Source of the DNA: Eubacteriales bacterium
Lineage (GTDB): Bacteria; Bacillota; Clostridia; Oscillospirales; CAG-382
NCBI GenBank assembly: GCA_028701715.1
Contig: JAQVQF010000134.1
Location: forward strand, 1-6,418
Length of the DNA: 6,418 nucleotides
Reading direction: 5' to 3'
Part shown: one piece after another, positions 1-6,104 of the stretch
How positions within the stretch are numbered: the first letter of the stretch is position 1
Layout: each line of letters opens with the position of its first letter
The notes under the pieces: model-generated
What the model was told of the DNA's origin: nothing
The model's input: only the letters and a program-made list of their open reading frames with translations
Database searches by the model: none
Position numbers and translations under genes: made by a program

Positions 1-1
1 G

Positions 2-886
2 CTTGACTATATTGTAAAGCCTGTGGACGAAGAACGGTTGGTTCGTACAATACAGCATATCACAAAAAGTGCGGTATTCCGCTCTGATTGCTTTGACAAG
101 GATTTTCATATTGTAAACAATGGATTAAAGACAGGCTACACCTTTATCGGCTGGAATACCAAAGCAGACGGTACAGGTACTGATTATGTCAAGGACGACA
201 TATTAACATTTACAGAAGATGTTACTCTTTACGCACTCTGGAGTGAGGACCGCATCGTAACCGGAACAGAAACAGACGGCGTGACTTCAGCTCCGATAAC
301 GCTTGATGACGCAAGCGCCATTGGAAATGTTATTTCAGATCTCGGAAATATTGAAATTACAGCTCCCGGTTCTGTTTTTAACGATATTATTGGGGATGAT
401 GTAAACAGCTCCCTGCGGCTCTCACAAAACGGCACAAATGAGGATACATTGAACGAGGTCATTGAAAAAATCGGTGATGAAAATGCGGTAGTCGTCAGCT
501 TTGAGCTTTCACTTGAAAAGATTTTTTCAGACGGAACAGTAGAAAAGATTCACAACTTCACAGGAAATCTCAAAGTGACGGTGACGCTGACGGCAGAACA
601 AATAGCCCAAATATCTTCTATTACCAATCCGAAGTTATATTGGTACAATCCGGTAACCGATAGTCTAACCGATATGAACGCAGAATTTGATCTTGAATCA
701 GGCACGGCGACCTTCTATACCGATCACTTCAGCACTTTTGTTATATCAGATGCCGTTAAAGAAGCAGATGATAAAATTCCGCAGACCGGGGACAATATGC
801 CTTATGCTGCTCTGCTTGGTGCTTTCATATCCGCCCTTGCAGCCCTGACATTGCTTTATCCGAAGAAAAAGAGCAGAATGTCATAA
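2..886 (+). CDS. Partial surface protein with C-terminal sortase anchor, fused in frame to a response-regulator receiver tail
   Basis: The frame is open from base 2, so the 5' end lies outside the window. A GTG at 23 has no ribosome site in front of it and is probably internal. Numbering from base 2, residues 1-22 (LDYIVKPVDEERLVRTIQHI...) look like the last strand and helix of a CheY-like receiver, including the conserved Lys-Pro pair (K6-P7). Residues ~42-75 (KTGYTFIGWNT ... TLYALW) are the second half of an InlB/Listeria-Bacteroides repeat, a beta-grasp unit common in Firmicute surface proteins. A beta-rich region without a recognised family follows (~76-260). The end is a sortase-type signal: IPQTGDN, a hydrophobic stretch, then KKKSR. 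The product should be secreted and wall-anchored, but a receiver domain is cytoplasmic, so the two halves do not belong together. The fusion could be a deletion or recombination product, or an assembly error. The C-terminal part is confident; the identity of the whole protein is not. Confidence 0.75.
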   Translation, partial: LDYIVKPVDEERLVRTIQHITKSAVFRSDCFDKDFHIVNNGLKTGYTFIGWNTKADGTGTDYVKDDILTFTEDVTLYALWSEDRIVTGTETDGVTSAPITLDDASAIGNVISDLGNIEITAPGSVFNDIIGDDVNSSLRLSQNGTNEDTLNEVIEKIGDENAVVVSFELSLEKIFSDGTVEKIHNFTGNLKVTVTLTAEQIAQISSITNPKLYWYNPVTDSLTDMNAEFDLESGTATFYTDHFSTFVISDAVKEADDKIPQTGDNMPYAALLGAFISALAALTLLYPKKKSRMS

Positions 887-895
887 TAAATTAAA

Positions 896-942
896 AGAAC
901 AGAAGTGCAATTCTGAATTTATTGGAATTGCACTTTTGTTTT
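896..942 (+). terminator. Rho-independent terminator after the surface-protein gene
   Basis: A perfect 11-bp stem pairs AAGTGCAATTC (903-913) with GAATTGCACTT (925-935) around an 11-nt loop. It extends outward through A-T, G-C and G-T pairs to about 896/942. The descending arm runs into TTTTGTTTT. It starts 10 bp after the stop codon at 884-886. Confidence 0.9.
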
Positions 943-1085
943 ATAAAATAGAGATAGATTACCTATATAAAGAATGACGAATATTCGGGTATATCCCGAC
1001 TTCGGCAAATATAAAACGGAATTCAAATTCGTATGACATATGATTCTTTATTTTGGTAAAATGTTAAAATAAATATATTTTTCTA
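943..1085. other. Gene-free AT-rich spacer with nested inverted repeats
   Basis: No convincing gene is present. Three nested complementary segments are visible: TAAAGAAT (968-975) with ATTCTTTA (1043-1050), ACGAAT (977-982) with ATTCGT (1027-1032), and the small hairpin TCGGG-TATAT-CCCGA (985-999). Together they span ~83 bp. The element lies upstream of the promoter of the next gene and downstream of a terminator, so it is not part of an obvious leader. It could be a small palindromic mobile-element remnant, a DNA-binding region or a small RNA; the sequence alone does not decide. Confidence 0.4.
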
Positions 1086-1114
1086 TTTACATTTATAACA
1101 ATAAATGATATAGT
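1086..1114 (+). promoter_or_regulatory. Sigma-A promoter of the zinc-ribbon gene
   Basis: TTTACA (1086-1091) and TATAGT (1109-1114) are separated by exactly 17 nt in very AT-rich DNA. The predicted start is near 1121, giving a leader of about 30 nt that contains the ribosome site AAGGAGGT (1137-1144), 6 nt before the ATG at 1151. Confidence 0.7.
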
Positions 1115-1150
1115 AAATATATATTATTGTAATTATAAGGAGGTAATATT

Positions 1151-1732
1151 ATGTTTTGTCCGAAATGCGGTACACAGCTTCCCGACAGTGCCAAATTCTG
1201 TAATGTGTGCGGTAATCAGTTGGGCGGCGCGCCGACCGTTCAGCAGCAATATGCTCCCGTTCAACCTAAACCGGCTGCTCCGTTCAAGCTTCCGACTCTT
1301 GCCGAAAGGTTTGTGCTGGCGTTCTCATTTGCCATGTTTATCTTGATGTTTTTAGGCTGGTTCAGAATTTCCGGTTCAACTTTCCCGGCTTATTCATTGT
1401 TTGACGGTAATCTGTTCGACATTAACGCACTTTTCGGCCTCGCCAAAATAGTTAATATACTCAATGTTTTCGTTTTCCTCGGCTATGTGTTCTTTACATA
1501 TGCTAATATAAATAAAACGGGATACGGGGTTTCTTCCGCTTACCTGAAAAGGCTGTGCGGGTTTATATTCTACAGCGCGTATTTGTTTTGCGTATTATTT
1601 ACCTTAATAGGCTCTATTACCGAAAAAAACTGCACCGTTTCGGCCATATGGTATTTCGCGCTTTTAGGCGCAGGACTGGGATTCGTTATGGTTTTGCTCC
1701 CCGGACTTGTCAGAAAGTTTATAAAAGAATAA
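1151..1732 (+). CDS. Small membrane protein with N-terminal zinc ribbon
   Basis: The start is set by a near-perfect ribosome site (AAGGAGGT, 1137-1144). Residues 1-24 form a zinc-ribbon: Cys3-x2-Cys6-Gly and Cys17-x2-Cys20-Gly, the CPKCG...CNVCG pattern that binds one zinc. A flexible Gln/Pro/Ala-rich linker follows (~25-48). Then come about four hydrophobic helices, near residues 54-71, 98-119, 135-156 and 165-188, and a short basic tail (VRKFIKE). The layout suggests a polytopic inner-membrane protein with a cytoplasmic zinc finger. Proteins of this architecture are common in Clostridia, often with no known role, and I do not recognise a specific function. It has its own promoter and is isolated by a terminator on each side, so it is probably monocistronic. 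Confidence 0.85.
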   Translation: MFCPKCGTQLPDSAKFCNVCGNQLGGAPTVQQQYAPVQPKPAAPFKLPTLAERFVLAFSFAMFILMFLGWFRISGSTFPAYSLFDGNLFDINALFGLAKIVNILNVFVFLGYVFFTYANINKTGYGVSSAYLKRLCGFIFYSAYLFCVLFTLIGSITEKNCTVSAIWYFALLGAGLGFVMVLLPGLVRKFIKE

Positions 1733-1740
1733 TGTAAGTA

Positions 1741-1762
1741 CATAAAAACCGCGGTTTTTATG
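1741..1762. repeat. Perfect 22-bp palindrome after the zinc-ribbon gene
   Basis: Each half is CATAAAAACCG and its exact reverse complement, centred on CGCG, starting 8 bp after the stop codon. The T-run on the 3' arm means it could act as a weak terminator in either direction. It is the first of three consecutive hairpins. Confidence 0.7.
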
Positions 1763-1767
1763 AATTT

Positions 1768-1785
1768 ATGCGGCATACGCCGCAT
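1768..1785. repeat. Second hairpin of the intergenic array
   Basis: ATGCGGC (1768-1774) and GCCGCAT (1779-1785) form a 7-bp stem around the loop ATAC. No T-run follows, so it is not a terminator on its own. Confidence 0.65.
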
Positions 1786-1810
1786 GAACAAACCGTTATA
1801 CGGTTTGTTC
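1786..1810. repeat. Third hairpin of the intergenic array
   Basis: GAACAAACCGT (1786-1796) and ACGGTTTGTTC (1800-1810) form an 11-bp perfect stem around the triplet loop TAT. It directly abuts the preceding hairpin with no spacer. Confidence 0.7.
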
Positions 1811-1836
1811 AGCAGATATTATTTATAACGCATATT

Positions 1837-1865
1837 AAAAGCTCCGGAAAACCCGGAGCTTTTTT
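1837..1865. terminator. Bidirectional terminator between convergent genes
   Basis: GCTCCGG (1841-1847) pairs with CCGGAGC (1853-1859) around AAAAC. The stem is flanked by AAAA on the left and TTTTTT (1860-1865) on the right. Read on either strand it is a GC-rich stem followed by Ts, so it can end the zinc-ribbon transcript (plus) and the rubrerythrin transcript (minus, stop codon at 1875-1877). Confidence 0.9.
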
Positions 1866-1874
1866 AGCTTTTGT

Positions 1875-2414
1875 TTAATAATTTTCGGCTTTTCTCTGAA
1901 AATATGCCAGCGGATGGGCGCATACGGGGCAAATGTCGGGTGCTTTCTGGCCAACGTGTATATGCCCGCAATTGGAGCATTGCCAGATAACCACGTCGTC
2001 GCTGATGAAAACGGTTTCCGTATCAAGCCTGTTTAACAGCGCGCGGTATCTTTCCTCGTGCTCCTTTTCGATAGCGGCAACGGATTCAAAAAGATAGGCT
2101 ATCTTGGAGAAGCCCTCTTCCCTGGCGGTTTTGGCAAAGCCGGCGTACATATCCGTCCATTCATAGTTTTCGCCTGCGGCGGCATCGGCAAGGTTTGCCG
2201 CGGTGGAGGGAATATCGCCGTCATGGAGCAGCTTAAACCATATCTTGGCGTGCTCCTTTTCGTTATTGGCGGTTTCCTCAAATATATTTCCTATTTGAAC
2301 GAAGCCTTCCTTTTTAGCCTTGCTCGCGTAATAGGTATACTTGTTTCTTGCCTGGGATTCCCCCGCAAAAGCGGCAAGCAGATTTTTTTCCGTCTTTGAG
2401 CCTTTGAGTTCCAT
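1875..2414 (-). CDS. rbr: Rubrerythrin (peroxide-reducing diiron/rubredoxin protein)
   Basis: This 179-residue protein matches classical rubrerythrin in length and order: a four-helix diiron domain, then a C-terminal rubredoxin-like domain. It reduces hydrogen peroxide to water in the cytoplasm of anaerobes, using electrons passed through the rubredoxin iron. Visible diiron ligands are E19 (GESQARN), E52 and H55 (NEKEH), E85 (YEWTDMY), and E116 with H119 (IEKEH). The position matching E97 of the Desulfovibrio vulgaris protein, the ligand that swaps with histidine during redox, is Asp88 here; I believe this WTDMY variant also occurs in other clostridial rubrerythrins. The rubredoxin cysteines are C146, C149, C162 and C165. 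The ribosome site AAAGGAGA (2422-2429) lies 7 nt before the ATG. The gene follows the perR-like gene by 23 bp on the same strand, so the two almost certainly share a transcript. A terminator follows closely. Confidence 0.95.
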   Translation of the reverse strand: MELKGSKTEKNLLAAFAGESQARNKYTYYASKAKKEGFVQIGNIFEETANNEKEHAKIWFKLLHDGDIPSTAANLADAAAGENYEWTDMYAGFAKTAREEGFSKIAYLFESVAAIEKEHEERYRALLNRLDTETVFISDDVVIWQCSNCGHIHVGQKAPDICPVCAHPLAYFQRKAENY

Positions 2415-2437
2415 GATTTTTTCTCCTTTATAATTAT

Positions 2438-2836
2438 TTATTTATCGTTTTCCTTCCGCATACAATCCGCGCACGTTCCGCGCAGAACCAAATCCATACC
2501 CGAAACACAAAAGCCGTCGCTTTCCGCAACCGTTTTCTTTATTATATCAAAAAGCACTTTGTCATTTGAAATATCAGAAAAATTACGGCATTTGTCACAG
2601 AGCATATGAAAGTGAATCTTTGCCGTACGGTCAAAGCGTTCGGAAGCTCCGGGTACGGCTATTCTCAGTATAAGCCCTTCGTTGGCGAGGTTGGTCAGAT
2701 TACGGTAAACGGTGGTCAGGCTTATGTTCGGAAGCTTTTTTCTCACCGCCGTATAAACTTCACGAGCCGTGGGATGGTCGTTTCGTGTGCATACCTCGTT
2801 TAAAATACAGGTACGCTGCCTTGTACTACGTTGCAT
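2438..2836 (-). CDS. perR: PerR-type peroxide-responsive repressor (Fur family)
   Basis: This Fur-family metal-dependent repressor has 132 residues from the ATG at 2836. A TTG at 2866 extends the frame, but it lies only ~5 nt from the predicted transcript start and has no ribosome site; the ATG has AAGGAAGG about 11 nt upstream. Residues 1-60 are the winged helix (QRSTRQR, HPTAREVY, NISLTTVYRNLTNL). The structural zinc cysteines are two pairs, C80/C83 and C122/C125. The regulatory metal ligands of Bacillus PerR (H37, D85, H91, H93, D104) align with H21, D69, H75, H77 and D88. The Asp at the last position, where Fur proteins usually have Glu, favours PerR. By family knowledge, peroxide oxidises the metal-site histidines and releases DNA. 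Co-transcription with rubrerythrin and an operator-like palindrome over its own promoter support autoregulated peroxide sensing. Fur or Zur function is not fully excluded. Confidence 0.88.
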   Translation of the reverse strand: MQRSTRQRTCILNEVCTRNDHPTAREVYTAVRKKLPNISLTTVYRNLTNLANEGLILRIAVPGASERFDRTAKIHFHMLCDKCRNFSDISNDKVLFDIIKKTVAESDGFCVSGMDLVLRGTCADCMRKENDK

Positions 2837-2866
2837 AACGCAGCATGCCTTCCTTCTTATCAGCAA

Positions 2867-2881
2867 TTATTATCATTAGTA
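2867..2881. promoter_or_regulatory. Candidate Per/Fur box operator
   Basis: The 15 bases TTATTATCATTAGTA match the 7-1-7 Per box (TTATAATNATTATAA) at 11 of the 14 fixed positions, centred on C2874. The site covers part of the minus-strand -10 element and the predicted start site, ideal for repression of the perR-rbr operon. The region is AT-rich, which weakens the evidence. Confidence 0.55.
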
Positions 2882-2906
2882 TATCTTTATTTTTATCGTT
2901 TGTCAA
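2878..2906 (-). promoter_or_regulatory. Sigma-A promoter of the perR-rbr operon
   Basis: On the minus strand, TTGACA (complement of 2901-2906) and TATACT (complement of 2878-2883) are 17 nt apart. The expected start is near 2871, giving a ~35-nt leader to the ATG at 2836. Confidence 0.85.
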
Positions 2907-2924
2907 GGATAAAATAAAATAATT

Positions 2925-2953
2925 TTGACATTATATTATTTATATGATAGAAT
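2925..2953 (+). promoter_or_regulatory. Sigma-A promoter of the ygiQ-like gene
   Basis: TTGACA (2925-2930) and TAGAAT (2948-2953) are separated by 17 nt. The predicted start, near 2958-2960, falls at or just before the ribosome site GGAGGTG (2959-2965), so the leader would be very short. The -35 boxes of this promoter and the perR promoter face away from each other, 18 bp apart. Confidence 0.6.
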
Positions 2954-2970
2954 GCCGCGGAGGTGTGTTT

Positions 2971-4872
2971 ATGTTTTTACCCATATCTTCCGAAGACATG
3001 ATTGTACGCGGCTGGGATAAGCCCGATTTTGTGATAGTAACCGGCGACGCCTATGTCGATCATCCGTCATTCGGTACGGCAATAATCAGCAGAGTTCTCG
3101 AGGCGGAAGGCTACCGCGTCTGTATTATAGCACAACCCGACTGGAAAAATACGGACGATTTTAAGCGTTTCGGCAGGCCGAGGCTGGGTTTTCTCATCAA
3201 TTCCGGCAACGTGGACTCTATGGTCGCTCATTATACAGCCGCGAAAAAGCCCAGATCCACGGATTATTATTCGCCGGGCGGCAAAGCGGGGCTGAGACCC
3301 GACAGAGCGGTAATCGTCTATTGCAACCGAGTGCGTGAGGCATACGGCGATGTTGCGATTATTATCGGCGGAATAGAAGTCTCCACAAGACGTTTTACGC
3401 ATTATGACTACTGGTCGGACAGAGTGCGCCGCTCGATACTCATAGATTCCGGCGCGGATTTGATATCTTACGGCATGGGAGAAAATTCGCTGAGAAGGAT
3501 AGCATTTCTTCTTGACAAAGGCGTGCCCGTAAAAAAGCTGCGGGACATAAGGGGCACCTGCTTCATGACGACGGATAAAAACGACATACATTACGATTTT
3601 GTTGAAACAGGTTCGTACGATAAACTTAAAACAGATAAAAAATCGTTTGCTGAAGCTTTTGCGCTTCAATATGAAAATCAGGATCCCATATACGGAAAAG
3701 CGTTGATTGAGGATTACGGCGGTAAATATGTTGTGCAGAATCCCCCAATGCTTCCGCTTACGCGCAAGGAGCTTGACGCCGTATATTCGCTTCCCTATGA
3801 AAGAAACTGGCATCCCGTTTACGCAAAGGACGGCGGCGTTCCCGCCATAGACGAGGTCAAGTTTTCCATAACTCATTGCCGCGGCTGCTTCGGCGCCTGT
3901 AATTTCTGCTCCATAGCCTTCCACCAGGGTAGAATGGTGACCTCAAGGAGCATTAAATCGGTTAAAGAGGAAGCCGAAATTATTGCCGCCATGCCCGATT
4001 TCAAGGGATATATACACGATATCGGCGGCCCTACGGCGAATTTCCGCCATCCGTCCTGCGAAAAGCAAAAAGAGGCGGGCGTTTGTAAAAACCGCAGGTG
4101 TTTGTTCCCGACTCCATGTCCCAATCTCAATACCGACCATTCCGAATATATAAAGCTGCTTGAGGAAGTCGAAAAGGTTGAAGGCGTAAAAAAGGTCTTT
4201 ATTCGTTCCGGCATACGCTTCGATTATATGATGTGCGACAAAAATGAAAAGTTTTTCCGCCGTCTTGTGGATAAGCATGTTTCGGGGCAGCTGAAGGTTG
4301 CGCCGGAGCATATATGCGATTCGGTACTCATTCAAATGGGAAAACCGGGCAGGGATGTTTACGACAAATTTATGTCAAAATTTTATAGAATTACAAAGGA
4401 AACGGGAAAAGAACAATATCTTGTGCCTTATCTGATGTCGTCGCACCCCGGTTCGTCGCTTAACGAAGCGATAGAGCTTGCGCTTTACCTTAAAATTAAT
4501 AATATAAATCCGGAGCAGGTACAGGATTTTTATCCCACGCCGGGAACGGCGTCCACCTGCATGTATTATACCGGTACAGATCCCTTTACGGGGATTGAGG
4601 TATATGTCGCCAAAACCTACGGGGAAAAGCAGGCGCAAAGAGCGCTTTTGCAGTTTTACAGAAAGGAAAATTATCCTTTGATTAGAAAAACCCTTTTATC
4701 CGCGGGAAGGGGCGATCTTATTGGTTACGGCAACGGCTGTCTCGTACCGCCCGCAGGTACCGTAAAAGCTTATAGAGATAACAATAAAGCACAAAAAACC
4801 GATAAAACCGATAAATCAGTGATTAAAAAATTAAAATCATATAAAAAATATAATGGCACAAAGCGTAAATAA
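2971..4872 (+). CDS. ygiQ: YgiQ-family radical SAM protein
   Basis: This is a 633-residue protein from the ATG at 2971, which has GGAGGTG (2959-2965) just upstream. An in-frame ATG at 2944 lies inside the promoter without a ribosome site and is rejected. Residues ~1-60 (FLPISSEDM, GWDKPDFVIVTGDAYVDHPS, IIAQPDW) are the characteristic YgiQ N-terminal domain. The radical SAM motif CxxxCxxC is C306, C310, C313 and should bind the 4Fe-4S cluster that cleaves S-adenosylmethionine. A second family-conserved cysteine set follows at C363, C372, C377 and C383. The conserved KVAPEH, GKEQYLVPY, SSHPG, VQDFYPTPGTAST and MYYTG stretches match the E. coli protein as I recall it. The C-terminal ~35 residues are a Lys-rich low-complexity tail. 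The family's substrate is unknown. It is divergent from perR-rbr and could be co-regulated with it, but no shared operator is evident. The family call is firm; the biological role is unknown. Confidence 0.95.
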   Translation: MFLPISSEDMIVRGWDKPDFVIVTGDAYVDHPSFGTAIISRVLEAEGYRVCIIAQPDWKNTDDFKRFGRPRLGFLINSGNVDSMVAHYTAAKKPRSTDYYSPGGKAGLRPDRAVIVYCNRVREAYGDVAIIIGGIEVSTRRFTHYDYWSDRVRRSILIDSGADLISYGMGENSLRRIAFLLDKGVPVKKLRDIRGTCFMTTDKNDIHYDFVETGSYDKLKTDKKSFAEAFALQYENQDPIYGKALIEDYGGKYVVQNPPMLPLTRKELDAVYSLPYERNWHPVYAKDGGVPAIDEVKFSITHCRGCFGACNFCSIAFHQGRMVTSRSIKSVKEEAEIIAAMPDFKGYIHDIGGPTANFRHPSCEKQKEAGVCKNRRCLFPTPCPNLNTDHSEYIKLLEEVEKVEGVKKVFIRSGIRFDYMMCDKNEKFFRRLVDKHVSGQLKVAPEHICDSVLIQMGKPGRDVYDKFMSKFYRITKETGKEQYLVPYLMSSHPGSSLNEAIELALYLKINNINPEQVQDFYPTPGTASTCMYYTGTDPFTGIEVYVAKTYGEKQAQRALLQFYRKENYPLIRKTLLSAGRGDLIGYGNGCLVPPAGTVKAYRDNNKAQKTDKTDKSVIKKLKSYKKYNGTKRK

Positions 4873-4980
4873 TACTAATATAAAAATAAAACCGTTAAAT
4901 AAAACGATAAAGCCTCTTATATCAAAGCCATTAACCCGATTTAAACAGGTTTAATTTTCGGAAACAGTAAATTCATTCTT
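4873..4980. other. Spacer between ygiQ and the spoIVB leader
   Basis: AT-rich and gene-free. The only local structure is the short palindrome TTAAAC-AG-GTTTAA (4941-4954) followed by TTTT, which could be a weak terminator for ygiQ but lacks a GC-rich stem. I found no good sigma-A promoter and no convincing sigma-F or sigma-G forespore promoter, although spoIVB would be expected to need one. Confidence 0.4.
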
Positions 4981-5053
4981 ATTTCTTCCTACATATTTTT
5001 CGCTCGCTTACGAAAAATAACACCACGGACGAAAAATTAAGGTAGGTAGAAAT
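4981..5053 (+). promoter_or_regulatory. spoIVB leader with two competing RNA pairings over the ribosome site
   Basis: Pairing A is a local hairpin: TATTTTTCG (4994-5002) with CGAAAAATA (5011-5019), 9 bp around an 8-nt loop. Pairing B is longer-range: ATTTTTCG (4995-5002) with CGAAAAAT (5030-5037), plus ATTTCTTCCTAC (4981-4992) with GTAGGTAGAAAT (5042-5053), 12 positions with one mismatch. Pairing B buries the ribosome site GGTAGG (5041-5046), which lies 7 nt before the ATG at 5054. The two pairings share 4995-5002 and so exclude each other. ACGAAAAAT occurs twice (5010-5018, 5029-5037), which creates the alternative. The function is inferred only. Confidence 0.45.
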
Positions 5054-6097
5054 ATGAAATTAAAACAAAAAATTCCTGCGTTTCTGCTGCTTCTCTCAAT
5101 GCTTATTGTCATGTGTCTCGCCGTGCCGTACGGCGTGCTCGCGTCGACTCTCACAACAGAGGAATCCGAACGCATATCATTGATACCCGCAGGAACACCT
5201 TTCGGCATAAAATTTTATATCAAGGGCGTTATCGTAGTCGGAGTAACCGACATCGAAACCTATGAAGGCCTGGCGTCTCCCGCAAAAAATGCCGGGCTTA
5301 AAGCCGGTGATATTATAACAAAGGTTAATTCCACGGAAATCGACACCACCGAATCGCTTTCGGAAATAATCGCAAAAAGCGGGGGCGATAAAACTGTTTT
5401 CAGCGTAAACCGTTCCGGGGAAACGCTAACCTTCGATGTGTATCCCAAAAAATCCTCCGAAGACGGAGTTTACAAAGCGGGCTTATGGGTCAGAGACTCC
5501 ACCGCGGGTATAGGTACGGTTACCTATGTTGACGCCAATACCAATCAGTTCGCGGGCTTGGGGCATGGTATCTGCGATGCGGAAACCGGCGATCCGCTGC
5601 CGCTGCTGCGTGGCATCGTAACGGGAATTACAATTACCGACGTGGTGAAGGGGCTTGAAAATGCGCCTGGCGAGCTTAAGGGTGAATTTTCGGCATATAA
5701 AATCGGCAGCCTTTTTAAAAATACCGAAAGCGGAGTTTTCGGTGTCTTTGATTCGATAGCTCCCTTTTCCTCGCAGTCTATGGAAATATGTTTCCGGGAC
5801 GAGCTGAAAACCGGAAAAGCGTATATATTGACCACAGTATCCGGCTCCACACCTCAGCTTTACGAAATTAATATCATTAAAATATATCCCAACAGCGGAA
5901 AAATCAAAAATTTCCTTATTGAGGTAACGGATAAGCAGCTGCTTGCCAAGACGGGAGGAATCGTACAGGGCATGTCCGGCTCACCGGTCATACAAAACGG
6001 AAGACTGGCGGGCGCCGTGACTCATGTAATGATCAACGACCCCACCCGTGGTTACGGTATTTTTATAGAAAATATGATCGACGCTTCAACGGATTAA
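5054..6097 (+). CDS. spoIVB: SpoIVB sporulation protease (S55 family, PDZ domain)
   Basis: In Bacillus, SpoIVB is a serine protease secreted from the forespore into the space between the two membranes. There it cleaves SpoIVFA, letting SpoIVFB activate pro-sigma-K in the mother cell. This 347-residue protein has a basic N-terminus and a hydrophobic segment (~8-30) that acts as a signal or anchor. A PDZ domain follows (~58-130; LASPAKNAGLKAGDIITKVN), then the S55 peptidase domain (~140-345). The catalytic residues are visible: His171 in GLGHGI, Ser308 in GMSGSP and Asp293, whose 15-residue distance to the serine matches Bacillus D363/S378. It is shorter than the 426-residue Bacillus protein but keeps every domain. 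The start is fixed by GGTAGG 7 nt upstream. In Bacillus and many clostridia spo0A follows; here a terminator and a tRNA gene follow instead. Whether the downstream sigma-K pathway exists here cannot be seen. Confidence 0.95.
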   Translation: MKLKQKIPAFLLLLSMLIVMCLAVPYGVLASTLTTEESERISLIPAGTPFGIKFYIKGVIVVGVTDIETYEGLASPAKNAGLKAGDIITKVNSTEIDTTESLSEIIAKSGGDKTVFSVNRSGETLTFDVYPKKSSEDGVYKAGLWVRDSTAGIGTVTYVDANTNQFAGLGHGICDAETGDPLPLLRGIVTGITITDVVKGLENAPGELKGEFSAYKIGSLFKNTESGVFGVFDSIAPFSSQSMEICFRDELKTGKAYILTTVSGSTPQLYEINIIKIYPNSGKIKNFLIEVTDKQLLAKTGGIVQGMSGSPVIQNGRLAGAVTHVMINDPTRGYGIFIENMIDASTD

Positions 6098-6104
6098 GCT
6101 AATA

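Noticed and set aside
23..25. GTG at 23 as the start of the surface protein
   Set aside because: No ribosome site precedes it, the receiver-like sequence continues in frame to the window edge, and a protein starting there would have no signal peptide.
2837..2866. N-terminal extension of the PerR-like protein from TTG at 2866
   Set aside because: The TTG is about 5 nt from the predicted transcript start, has no ribosome site, and the extra residues do not fit the family. The ATG at 2836 is preferred.
2944..2970. Upstream ATG of the ygiQ-like gene at 2944
   Set aside because: It falls inside the -10 region of the promoter and lacks a ribosome site. The family N-terminus begins at the ATG at 2971.
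3067..3924. Long open frame (285 codons) on the minus strand inside the ygiQ gene
   Set aside because: It lies wholly antisense to a gene with clear family motifs, shows no recognisable domain and has an unconvincing, cysteine- and arginine-scattered composition. It is a shadow frame.
4941..4958. Terminator of the ygiQ-like gene
   Set aside because: The 6-bp stem is AT-rich with a 2-nt loop and followed by only four Ts, too weak to call.
4967..4998. Sigma-G-like promoter (GTAAA ... CATATTT) before spoIVB
   Set aside because: The spacing is about 20 nt instead of 17-18 and both boxes are weak matches.
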